A DNA stretch of 64,000 nucleotides, taken from positions 18,249,902-18,313,901 of the forward strand of contig NC_056035.1 in NCBI RefSeq assembly GCF_004379255.2, read 5' to 3'. The translations under genes were made by a program, and so were the position numbers. Origin of the DNA: Salvia splendens. Taxonomy: Eukaryota > Streptophyta > Magnoliopsida > Lamiales > Lamiaceae. Below are positions 32,360 through 42,801 of the stretch, one piece after another. Each line of letters begins with the position of its first letter. Within the stretch, counting starts at the first letter, position 1. The notes beneath the pieces are model-generated. The model saw only the letters and a program-made list of their open reading frames with translations, was not told the DNA's origin and searched no databases.

Positions 32360-34146
32360 CTACTGGTTGTCAAATTTAGCCCAAATGTGCTCTATTAGAT
32401 CCTCCTGGAGTTGGGCGTGGGCGGTAGAATCACGTGTCCTTACCCGAACAGACAACCGATCTTGCATAGACGGATGCACTCCACTGCGGAGCGGACTACT
32501 TGCAGTAGAGCTTCCCGGGGTTTCAGGGTCGAACCTATTTCCCGCCTCAGGTCCTTCGTCGGCGACAATCATGTTGTGCAAGATTATGCACGTATTGTCG
32601 ACCATATTCTCCATAAACCACGTATGAGCCGGGGCTTTGATAATGTTGAAGCGAGCTTGGAGAACCCCGAACGCTCTCTCCACATCCTTGCGAGCAGCCT
32701 CTTGCTTCTGCCCAAAAAGAGCATGTTTTTCGTTTAACGGCCTGTTGAACGTCTTCACGAAGGTTGGCCACTTCGAATAGATGCCGTCGGGAAGATAGTG
32801 CCCCATTTTATACTGCCGGTTGTTAGCGATGAAGTTGATGGCCGGCGCTTTACCATTCAAAACTTCGGTGAAGAGGTCGGATTGGTTGAGCAAGTTGACG
32901 TCGTTGTTCGATCCGGGGACCCCGAAATACGCATGCCAAATCTATAGCCGGTAGTCGGCAACGGCCTCGAGTATAACGGTGGGGTGGGTGCCTTTGTGGC
33001 CGCTCGTGTATGACCTCCTCCACGCCACAGGGCAATTCATCCATTGCCAATGCATGCAATCGACGCTGCCAAGCATCCCGGGGAATCCGTGCACTTCTTC
33101 GTGAAGTCGGAGCAGAAACTGACAATCTGCCATGCTTGGCTTCCGGAGAAATTCGTCGGTGAAGGCTGCCCGGACGCCTTTGCAGAAGTTTATCAAATAC
33201 ATCCTCCTAGTGCTTTCCCCAATGTGCAGGTATTCGTCGAACACATCCGTCGTTTGTCCAGTAGCAAGCTGACGGATTGCTGCAGTATATTTCTGCAACG
33301 TCGTGTGACTGGGACGGCCAACGGCGCCGAACCCTTCTTGGAAGAACTCTTCCCGGGCTGCCAATGTATTTGCGATGTGCATAAATAGCCGTTTCTGCAT
33401 GCGGAAACGGCGACGGAAGTAGGTCTCGCCCCATACCGGGTTGTCACAAAAGTAGTCGCGTACCAACCTTGCGGCGGCTTCCTCCCGGTTACGATGGATG
33501 TAAGTCCGGGATAGCCTTTGAGGCGCCGCGGCTTCCTCCTCCTCCCGACGTTAGGGGTGAGCAAAAAAAACCGGAAACCGAATATCCGAACCGAACCAAA
33601 CCGAAATTTTGAAATTTGGTTCGGTTTTTTCAGTTTTTCGGTTCGGTTCGGTTTTAAAAATAAAAAATTTCGGTTTTTCGGTTCGATTCGGTTCGGGCAA
33701 AGAAAAAAACCAAAAAACCAAATTATATATATTCTATTAATTTAATATATTATATTATATATATAATATATATTCTTTTAATATATTCTACTATATAATA
33801 TATATTATATGTATTATTAATTTTATATTATATATAAATATTCTATTAGTATATATAAAACAAAATAAAATACACATATATAAATATGTATTTATATTAT
33901 ATTTATTTTTTTCTGGTTTTTCGGTTTTCTTTCGGGTTTTTCGGTTTTTTAAGTTCGGTTTTCAGTTTTTCGGTTTCGGTTTTTCGGGTTCGGTTCGGTT
34001 TGGATTTTGAACTAAATTTGGTTTTTCGGTTTTGGTTCGGTTTTGGTAAAAAACTGAACCGAAACCCGAATGCACACCCCTACCCGACGTCGATCTTCTG
34101 CAAGCGATTCTTCCATTATTTGACGCATTTGCTCAAATGGATCCAT
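32360..34146 (-). pseudogene. PIF/Harbinger DDE transposase, split by a MITE and one stop
   Basis: Without the 531-bp insert and one 8-bp duplication, the minus-strand frame from ATG 34146 (MDPFEQMRQIMEESLAEDR) to the stop at 32360 would be 415 aa long, interrupted only by a TAG at about 32943-32945 after AVADYRL. Catalytic residues are seen in order: Asp in MLGSVDCMHWQW, Asp in HYLPDGIYSKWPTF, and Glu in RKDVERAFGVLQARF. The N-terminal helix-turn-helix-like part reads TLQKYTAAIRQLATGQ. Harbinger transposases cut and paste with help from a Myb/SANT partner. A partner-type ORF lies in the neighbouring element F, not in this one. Confidence 0.9.
33552..34082. mobile_element. hAT-type MITE inside the Harbinger transposase
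   Basis: TIRs TAGGGGTGAGCA and TAGGGGTGTGCA (inward from the right); exact 8-bp duplication cccgacgt at 33544-33551 and 34083-34090. The body consists of many GGTTCGGTTTTT-type repeats on both arms around an AT-rich centre. Confidence 0.92.
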
Positions 34147-35429
34147 GAATGGATTAAATTTAGGAGAAGAATAATGTTTTGAGATGAAGAATGTAGAGTG
34201 TTTGAGAGTGTTTGAGTGAGAATAGAGAGTTTTTTTTGTGGATTAATTTGTGGGAATGATTTAATATTTACAGAAGTGATTGAGGGCTTAAAAAAAATTC
34301 AAAAAAAAATAAAAAAAATTGTAAAAAAGAGCTATAAACGGCTAGTATAATTTTGGGATTTTATTTTTATTTTTCGATTTTTTTTCTAAATTAAAAAAAA
34401 ACAATAAAAATACATTTTCAACGGAAATAAACGACGCCCACTCACGGCCGTCACGGACGAACTGCAGCTCGCCACGTCGCCAACGCGCGTGGCGAGACAG
34501 CTAGCCAAGTGTCTCTCCGCGACGAGTTACGGGACAAGATGGGGACAGGTTGGGGACTAGACGGAGCCCGCAACGCTGTCTCGCTGCTGTCTCGTCTCTC
34601 CGAGACGAGATAGGGACCGCAACGAGACGCGTTGCGGATGCCCTAATATTGTTAAATATTACATACCACAATTGATACATTGATAAAGTTTAGGAGCTGG
34701 AAAAAAAATGTCCTCAAATCTCAATAATATCAAAACAATGTTGTTTTAATTATCATGTGAGTTTCAATTCAACACATCACTTTCAATTCTTCCTCAATTT
34801 CTCTTTAAGGAAAAGAGTGAACTACGCAAATGGTCCCTGAACTATGCGTTTTGCACGCAAATGGTACCTAAACTTTAAAAATATCGTGGGTAGTCCCCGA
34901 ACTAAGGTAGAATCACATTTTTTATACTTTTTCACTATTCATCACAATTTTGCACCAAAAATGCCCCTAAGGCATGAAGGGTATTTTTGGACTTTCATAT
35001 CTAGGTACTAGATTTGATATTTTCTTTATCTTTCTCTCTAGTACTAAGGGCATGATTGGTAGCCCTTATAAACTCATAATACCACATTAAACTGGTCATT
35101 ATCCCATCTTCTCCACCATTTGGTAGCGGGCGATTTTCTCGGTGAACCTGACACAAAATTTCCAGATCTCGTTGAAATTGACAATAAAATCGGCGATTCT
35201 TGCAATTCACTATCCCAGAAATTTTGAGGTATTTAATTTTTTTCCGCTTCTCAGACTTCATGTTTTGGAGTTTTATGCCCAAATTGCCCTCCTAGTTTTC
35301 GATCTCTACAAACACAGAGGAAGCACCAGACACTTCTTGGCGGCTGCAAATCGAGGTTTTCGACAACCATACACTTTGAGCCTTTTCTTCTTTCGCTCCA
35401 CGAACCCGCATCATCAAGAAAGGCACCCC

Positions 35430-37450
35430 CTAGTTAGCTAAGTTGAGCCCATACACTTTTACCCGTTCTTTGATAATCGAGACCCACATCCATATACTTT
35501 TTATAAATACGTGAGGAAAAGGGGTCAGAGAGATGAGTCATTTCAAAGTAAGGGGTAGTAAGATAGAAAGTAAAAATAAAAGGGTAGCCGGGTTGAGCGA
35601 GTTAGTCAATCAGGTTGATCAAGTCAAAAAAAATGTTGTTATCGAGAAAAGTTTGAGAAAAAGAGGGCAGGAAAAGTTGTAACCTGACCCGATAAGTCAG
35701 AAGTTAGAAAAAATAAGCCAAAAATTCAAGGCTAGAAGTCGCCACTTGACCAAGTAGGATATCTAGTGGCGAAATAAATAGTTCAAATCTTTGGTCTCTT
35801 GACTCATGCGTTTTTCTTTTTTTTACAGTTTACATTTTTAAACTTAGAACCCCTAGGACCCTACCTTGATACAGCACTACCCTTAAGCCCCATTACACCC
35901 GAAACAAAGACCTTAAGGAACTATCTTGTGCAATCCGATTCGAGGTATTAAATTTGTGGCAATACCGAGTGAACAGTCCTAACATCTCTGGTGAGAAATG
36001 AGTGATTGAGTGAATCCAACAGTGGTTTTTAAATTGGGCAATCTTGACGAACTGACACCTTGATCAAGTAAAAGCAAAAAGGAAGAAACATAAGCTGCTG
36101 GCAAATGGATTGACCTCGACCTCGGGTATGATTGTTGGAAATTTATTCGATCTAATGCATCTATGTGAATATGAGTTTTTTTTTTCGAGTCTTGTTTTCT
36201 TTTACGTTTTCTTTTAATTTCTTGAAATGAGTAAACCATGCCTGAAATTTGCCCTATCTTTTTTTTCTTTTTCTTTATACTTGGGGACAAGTATGTTTTA
36301 AGTATGAGCAGTTTGATAAGGCTCATTTCATGCATCGATTTAGGGGTAAAATGTACGCTACTTGATCGGTTTATCGCGCAAAGCAAGTGTTAAATGTGCA
36401 GGAATGCCGCTTGACCAAGGCAACAAAGCCAAACTGATCAAACAAGTACAATAGGCGAAAAGAGGCAAAAAATCGGGGGAGTTGATCAAGGGGAGTAACC
36501 AAGCAGGCAAGGAGGGGACCGCAGGCTTCCAGAAGAAGGACACATGAGGCTATGAGCTGGATGGTGCGCAACATTCTGTTATCAAGGACAAGGGGACACG
36601 TGCTGATATATGAGACGCAAGGACGGAGCTGAGGCACAAATTTATTACAGAAAAGCGTCGTCATTCTAGAAGGAAAGCACGTAGCAATCAATGAGTCGCT
36701 CACTCTCAGCATGAGCGAATATTCCCTGCCAAGATCGTTATCCAGCTGGAAGTCATGCCGAGCCTATAAATAGAGGATGCGCCATCACACAAAAAGATCG
36801 GATCCTTTACCTTCCGTCTTTAGTTTAGTTTAGTTTAGTTTAGCTCTGTAGTCTAGTTCAGTTCTCTAGATAGCTTAGATAAAGTAACGCTTAGTTAGAA
36901 AGGGCGATCAAAGAAGCGCTGCAGAATACTTGATATCTGTCGGCGTATTCTTAAGTTTCCCGCCGAGGATCTCCCCGGTTTTACATGCTTTCGTATTTCC
37001 GAAGTGTTAGCTTAGTTTAATTTTCATGCTGTACTGTTCTGAGTTTTAGTTTTAATCAAAGTTGTTTTCGTTTTCATCATGGTGTTTACTGTTTAACGTA
37101 GTTAATTTTCATTCTAGTGTGAAATTCACTTGACCCAGTAGTTAAAATTTTCTTGATCAAGTTAGTGACTTAAATTCTGTCTAGAGTAAAAATCAGTAGT
37201 TAAAAACTCCCAAGTTAAAGCGTGGCAGCAGCCAACCTCCTGTTCACTACTCACACACTTGATACACTAGCTTCTCTGTGGGATCGACCCCGAACTTGCT
37301 GCTTTACTATTAAAGTAGTGCAAAATTGGGAGTTTATAAATTACATTGGTGGCATGCGATAGCGAGATCAACTTGATCAAGTGGCAACGGCATTTGTTAA
37401 CTGATCCATCCGGTTCAGTTATCTCTTCCATATAACTTGAATCCAAGAAA
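35430..37450 (+). mobile_element. Athila-like retrotransposon piece nested in the MULE (element B)
   Basis: The 3' non-coding part resembles that of element A (GTTGTAACCTGACCCGA near 35678 versus GTTGTAACTTGACCCGA near 1620). A purine-rich ACTTGGGGACAAGTATG precedes the LTR. Both borders are approximate. No coding sequence remains. Confidence 0.7.
36314..37345 (+). repeat. LTR of element B
   Basis: It starts TGATAAGGCTCATTTC, as in element A, and likely ends ...AAATTACA (about 1032 bp). A TATA-like GCCTATAAATAGAGG is near 36764 and a short TTTAG repeat near 36818-36842. Retroelement-like sequence continues to the right with another CTTGATCAAG motif, so this may be a 5' LTR followed by internal leader; that is unresolved. 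Confidence 0.6.
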
Positions 37451-37851
37451 AAAGGCCGCGATCGTTAGGCCTGCCACCTTGGGAGCATTTTTTGTGCAAA
37501 ATTATGATGAATAGTGGAAAAATATCAACAATGTGATTACACCTTTGTTAAGGGATTACCCACGATATTTTTAAAGTGTAAGTATCATTTGCATGCAAAA
37601 CGCATAATTCAGAGACCATTTCCGTAGTTCACTCTAAGGAAAAATAGTACTACTAGTAAGAAGTAAAAGTTCATAGGATTGTTTATGAAAAAAAGGCTGA
37701 AAGCTCATATATTACAGATAAATAACTACTTAAAAATAATACTATTAACGTTTGAAACTGCTAATCTAAAGACATCATTGACGATTTCTTCCGCGATTAT
37801 AAAAAGAAGTTAAAAAAATCTATTACTTAATTTCTTACGTGATTATAAATA

Positions 37852-38921
37852 GAGTAAACTACATAAATAGTATCTGGTCTTTCACTTTTGCACATAAATG
37901 GTACATGATCTTTATTTTATATCGTTTTTGGTACCTGTAAATCACATTTTTTTGTACCTGATGCAATTTGTACCCCAAAATGGCCTCTAAACAAATACAT
38001 TTTTCCATTTGTGTCATAGATGATATTTTGGGCATATACAAAATTAGTAATAAAAGTGATATTATACTATCTTCCCTCATTCTCCTCACTCTTTATACTA
38101 TTATTAATAATCAATATTAATATTATTATTTTAATATTATAAATTAATAATTAATTTATTTTTTAATATCATTCAAATATACTTAAAAATTATATTTAAT
38201 TATTATTATAATATAAATTATTGTTATAATACTAAAAATTAGTATTAATTAATAAATAACTATAGTATAATTATTTCAATTATGAATCATAGTATAATAT
38301 TATACAATAATAACTATTATTATTGTTGTTATTATTTTATATAAAATAAGAACTAATCAATACAGTCTTAATAATAATTTTAAATTGTGAATTGTATAAT
38401 GATATAAACAATTGGATATTTTTAGTTAGGTGTTTCAACTCTAAAATAGTATAAAATAATTTAATTAAACATAATCAATTAGTTTAATTAGTTTAAATAA
38501 TTAATTTAGTTAGGTGTTTTGTTCTTGATTTATATTATGAATGTAATTAGATGTATGTGTAAAACACTAAAAAGGAAGAAGAAAAAGACCAGAAAAGAAA
38601 AAAGAGGATACTTAAATTAAGGAGAAAAAAGAAAGAAGAAAGGAAGATAAAATACTAAAAAGAAAGAAGAAAATGAAGGAAAAAAGAAAGAGGAATAAAC
38701 TAAAGAAGAAAAAAAGAAATAAGAAAGGAAGAAAAATGAAATCGCATGTTTGGTACTATTTGATTAAAATTTCTAAAAATATCCTCCATAATAAAAAAAA
38801 TCACATGTTTAGCACCTATGATTAATTTTGTCATGAAGTACAAAAAAACGATATAAAATAAATATCAGGTACCATTTACGTGCGAAAGTGAAATATCAGT
38901 TACCATTTATGTAGTTGACTC
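37852..38921. mobile_element. MULE-type non-autonomous element
   Basis: Inverted ends GAGTAAACTACATAAATAGT and (inward) GAGTCAACTACATAAATGGT extend for roughly 90 bp through CACTTTTGCACATAAATGG and ATTTTATATCGTTTTT. The flanking 9-mers ttataaata (37843-37851) and tcataaata (38922-38930) match at 8 of 9. The inside is AT-rich, with a long purine-rich tract (about 38570-38740) and no transposase. It sits 217 bp from the larger MULE on its left and has related TIRs. Confidence 0.88.
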
Positions 38922-38930
38922 TCATAAATA

Positions 38931-39906
38931 AGAAACAAAACATCATTTTCTACTAAGTACTAATCTGATTTTTTAATAATGATATAACGTAATCATGAAA
39001 TACTAATCTGAATATTTTACTACTAATCCAAAACTATAAATATATGATGAAATCACAAATTTAAATATGTATTCTTATAAAATCAATGATGACATGATGT
39101 CACGAAATAAACCTCAAGAAGAATAAAAATATTTCAAATTTTCATGCATTTTAATTAAGCTTGAAACTAATTTTATTAATTTAGCAATAAACATCATGAT
39201 ATATAGTTAAATTATGGTCGCCTCATAATTTCAAAAATTAAATTATAAAGTACTATTACTATTACATGTATCTTGTTTCTAGTGAAACACGCAATATCGT
39301 ATGTTATGTTGAAAAAGTTAACATTCTTAACATAGCTATTTTCATATATTTTTTAAAAAAATGGCTATCACAATATCGTATGTTATGTTGAAAACGAAAT
39401 AAATGAAACAATTGCAAACGATATAAATTTCTTAATTTATGGAGTAATTATTTAGTTTTTAAGGTTGGAACTCATCAAAATTTTATCATACGATTTATCC
39501 ACTAATTTGCTCTTTTTGGTAAAGAATTTGCTATTTTTTAAAAGAATGAACTTAAAATTTGATCCCTGAAAAATTGAGGTTCACAAAGTTTTTAAAAAAT
39601 TATTAATCACATTTAAGTTCACTCTCAATTTATTTTTTCACATTTGCGCCTAACTCTTGATAGCTTATTCAATCTAACTCCATTGATATTTTAAATTCAA
39701 ATCTCACACTACATCTATTTTTAAAGTTAAATTTATATAAATATACAATATACATAGATACTATTTTTAAAAATATCCATAACATTTTTAGAAATTATTA
39801 CTATAAATATTTAATATTTTTAGACGTATTCACAATAAATAATTTACTACTAATACATTATTATTATTGTTATTATTATTATAATTGTTACTAGAATAAT
39901 TAGATA
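38931..39906. other. AT-rich intergenic DNA
   Basis: No gene seen. The phrase caatatcgtatgttatgttgaaaa occurs twice (about 39290 and 39370), a small local duplication. Confidence 0.5.
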
Positions 39907-40158
39907 CTCTCTCTGTCTGCGAATAGGAGTCCCATTTTTTCATTTTAGTCCGTCCGTGAATAGGAGTCCCGGTTCATTTTTACCATAAATCGTAATAGGG
40001 CCCCACATTCCACTAACTCATTCCACTCTCATTTCATTTAAAACTAATATATACAAGTAAGACTCATATTCCACTGACTATTTTATACCTATTTTTCTTA
40101 AGATTTCTTAAAACTCGTGCCATCAAGGAATGAGACTCCTAATGGTGGACGGAGGGAG
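39907..40158. mobile_element. Stowaway MITE
   Basis: 252 bp, from CTCTCTCTGTCTGCGAATAG to the complementary ...CTAATGGTGGACGGAGGGAG, flanked by TA at 39905-39906 and 40159-40160. Confidence 0.88.
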
Positions 40159-40799
40159 TAGATAATATGCCCTGGAAGAGTTCAGAAGTAAAATGAGAAA
40201 AAATAAAAGGAGGAAGTCTCAAATGTTATTAATGATTTTTCAGACCAATATTTTTCTGAGTTTAGTACTAGTAATTTAAAACATGCGCATTTTTCAGATA
40301 CCAATTTAAAGTTAACAACTTTTAAAATAGAGAAAAATATGAATGCGTGACAAATGGCATTTGTTCGTTGTCTTGGTACGATGCCTGGAATATCGTCTTA
40401 AGAGCATCCACAGCCGTGCTCTTGCCAGCGAGCACGGTTGTGGGTCCGGCGCCACTATTCATGCCTGCTCTTTGGCAAGAGCACAACATCCACAGCTGTG
40501 CTCTTCCGCAAGTACGAGCACAATTCAATTTAAAATTCAATTAAACAAAACATTTCCATAATATTAAAATTCATTAAAAAAACCACAATAAATTTTACAA
40601 ATTACAAATAAAATAAAAAAGACATAATTAAACTCCTAAAAATTAAAAATTACATAATTAAACTCCTAAAAATTAAAAATTACATAATTATTGGCTAATA
40701 TTACTCGAGGAAGACTACTCATCCGGCGGCACTAACCCCAATTGTTTTTGGAGACCCAATATCATGGTCTCGTGCGTTTGAAGTTGCGTGGGGGTCATA

Positions 40800-42175
40800 G
40801 TTGACCTATCGGCCATATTGAGTTGGCCTAAGAGCATCCACAACGAGTTGTTCGGGGGTGGAGGTGGCCATAGGGAGCTGGGGCAGATGGAGTCGCAGCG
40901 CGACGGCGGTCGGCCGCCGCCTTTTTCCTTCCTTGCTGTCGGCGTCGGGAACCACTTGGTCCGGCGTCGGGGCTACCCAAGTTAGCTCCGGCGAGTTGGC
41001 TAGCCACTTCTTCGGAGCCGGCGTCGGATGGGGATACCGACCTTGACCGTTTGGAGGAGCCGCTAGAGCAGGATGTTACGCCTCCCATATACTTCGGTGC
41101 GTCCGCGTGTCCTGCCAAACGTTGAGGTACTTGAACGACTTGCCGTTCATGGATTGGTAGGTGCTCAGCGCGGCAGTGATGATGTCGACCTTGCTCCGGC
41201 CGCTCCCGACATTCCGCGTCTCCTGAGGAAATAGCCATTGAACTTGCCAATTTCGTCGTTGGCTCGGCCGATGGAGTTGCGCACCATACTCTCGTTGCGC
41301 TCGATCGTTCTCGGCGGCCGATTTTCATTGTACCGGCGAGAGACGCACCACCAAAAGTGATCGCCGGATTGGTTCGTGCCAACCACCGCATCTTCGGAGA
41401 TTTCCAAGTACGCCTTGAACAATTTATCCATCTCCGCCGGAGTGTACGGTGTGCAGACACCGCGAGTGTTGGCAATTGAAACTAAAAATATAACATATAA
41501 CTGTCACACATCGGTGTCAAGAGAAAACTGAAACTAGTATATAAGTCTCATGGGCCCCTCCTCTTATCACCAATTGGTTTTAGGATGGAACCCACGGATT
41601 TTTATCATGGTATCAGAGCGGGTCGCCGACTGTGGGTCATATTTAACTGACCCAGCAGTATATCTGGGCTGAAACTGAAAAAATGACTGACCCAGCAGTA
41701 TAACTGGGCTGAAAATTTGGGCCAAGTGGTCCCAACCAATCGAAAAAAATTGGACCGATTGTCCAATCATTTAGAAAAAAAGTCCAACCCCTCCAAGGTT
41801 CACCTTGAAGGGTTTGAGGGAGGGTGTTGGCAATTGAAACTAAAAATATAACATATAACTGTCCCACATCGGTGTCAAGAGAAAACTGAAACTAGTATAT
41901 AAGTCTCATGGGCCCCTCCTCCTATCACCAATTGGTTTTAGGATGGAACCCACGGATTTCTATAAGTCTCAAGGTGCCTCCGGTGTCCACCCGTATCGCC
42001 CTTCGGAGGCACCTTGGTCGTCAATTGGGTATGGCCGGTAGCCACCCGGAACGCCCCAATCTTGGGTTTGAGGAGGGGCCGAATATTCCGTTTCTGGACT
42101 AGTAAACGGTTGTGAACCGAACCATTCGGGGTTCCAACCGTGAGAGGGCGGGTGGTCATCGCCTTGGCCGGACAT
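40800..42175 (-). pseudogene. Harbinger ORF1 (SANT/NAM-associated) interrupted by a TRIM
   Basis: The N-terminal part (41969-42175) reads MSGQGDDHPPSHGWNPEWFG and on to YGWTPEAP. After the insertion the frame resumes CTPYTPAEMDKLFKAYLEIS, DAVVGTNQSGDHFWWCVSRR, and GRANDEIGKFNGYFLR, the typical ORF1 core. The C-terminal part is frameshifted near 41225. Confidence 0.78.
41467..41965 (+). mobile_element. TRIM (miniature LTR retrotransposon)
   Basis: Two direct repeats of about 141 bp (41467-41607 and 41825-about 41965) start TGTTGGCAATTGAAAC and differ at only a few sites. Directly after the first comes TGGTATCAGAGC (41608-41619), a perfect initiator-Met primer-binding site; directly before the second is GTTTGAGGGAGGG, a polypurine tract. 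The 217-bp inside has no ORF and a partly duplicated actgacccagcagtata block. These are the defining features of TRIMs. The right LTR end and target duplication are not clean. Confidence 0.92.
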
Positions 42176-42801
42176 TGTTATGTTGTAGGGTATGAGAGAA
42201 TGAAGATGAAAATAGATATGGGAGAATGAAGATGAGAATGGATATGGGAGAATGAAGATGAGAATGGATATGAGAGAATGAAGATGAGAATTGTGTAGTT
42301 TGATGTGAATTTTGGGGTGTGAAAGTGAGAGTATTTATAGATGAAAGTGTGTATTTTTTGGGGAAAAAAATAAAATAAAAAGTGGTAAAAACGGTAATAA
42401 ACGGATATTTTTTTTGGGAAGTGAATTTTTTTTAATCGATTTTTTAAATTAAAAACCGATTTTTAATCGTCGCGCGCACGTGTCCTGCTCGCTGGCACGG
42501 GCCGCCGTGCCAGCGGCGCGAACGGATGCGGGTTGGGCCACTTGTGGATGCTTTAAGCTCCTCTGAGCAAAAAAAAAGGAAAAAATGGCACACACATTTT
42601 CTGAATATTTCCTTTGACAATCGAGATTTGGGAAACTTATTTCTTCAGCTCGTATCTATTTTCTTTAGTACGTCATCAATTACCAAATCGCGATTGATAC
42701 GGATAAGATAACCATAATCCCCAGGTTCCATCTCTATTAAGTAAAGGCACGCACCTCGCCGCTCCGCCATCACCAATTTCTGGAATCAACCAGTCACGAT
42801 A

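Larger units (their letters stand above)
31975..34643 (-). mobile_element. PIF/Harbinger transposon with nested hAT MITE (element E)
   Basis: The ends GACCATCCGCAACGC and (inward from the right) GGGCATCCGCAACGC are inverted, with TAA on both sides (31972-31974 and 34644-34646). It codes on the minus strand for a nearly complete Harbinger transposase. The subterminal regions have GTCTC/GAGAC-rich repeats. A 531-bp hAT MITE (33552-34082) splits the transposase ORF. Confidence 0.9.
34815..37634. mobile_element. MULE-type element containing an Athila-like LTR piece
   Basis: The outer ends are inverted repeats: GAGTGAACTACGCAAATGGT on the left and (inward from the right) GAGTGAACTACGGAAATGGT, continuing through TGCGTTTTGCA and AAAATATCGTGGGTA. 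An exact 9-bp duplication, taaggaaaa, flanks it (34806-34814 and 37635-37643). From about 35430 to 37450 the inside is retrotransposon sequence; 34.9-35.4 kb holds unassigned sequence. No MULE transposase is present. Confidence 0.9.
40401..42552 (-). mobile_element. Harbinger-type element with DNA-binding ORF, split by a TRIM (element G)
   Basis: The ends AGAGCATCCACAGCC and (inward from the right) AGCATCCACAAGTGG are inverted, and TTA is on both sides (40398-40400 and 42553-42555). The inside encodes the Harbinger ORF1 on the minus strand but no DDE transposase. Copies of the aattatgtaatttttaattt repeat lie near 40620-40690, as in element D. Confidence 0.8.

Noticed and set aside
40828..41475. 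A 215-aa minus-strand frame in element G.
   Set aside because: It is out of phase with the Harbinger ORF1 core (KLFKAYLEIS...), which lies in another frame over the same bases.
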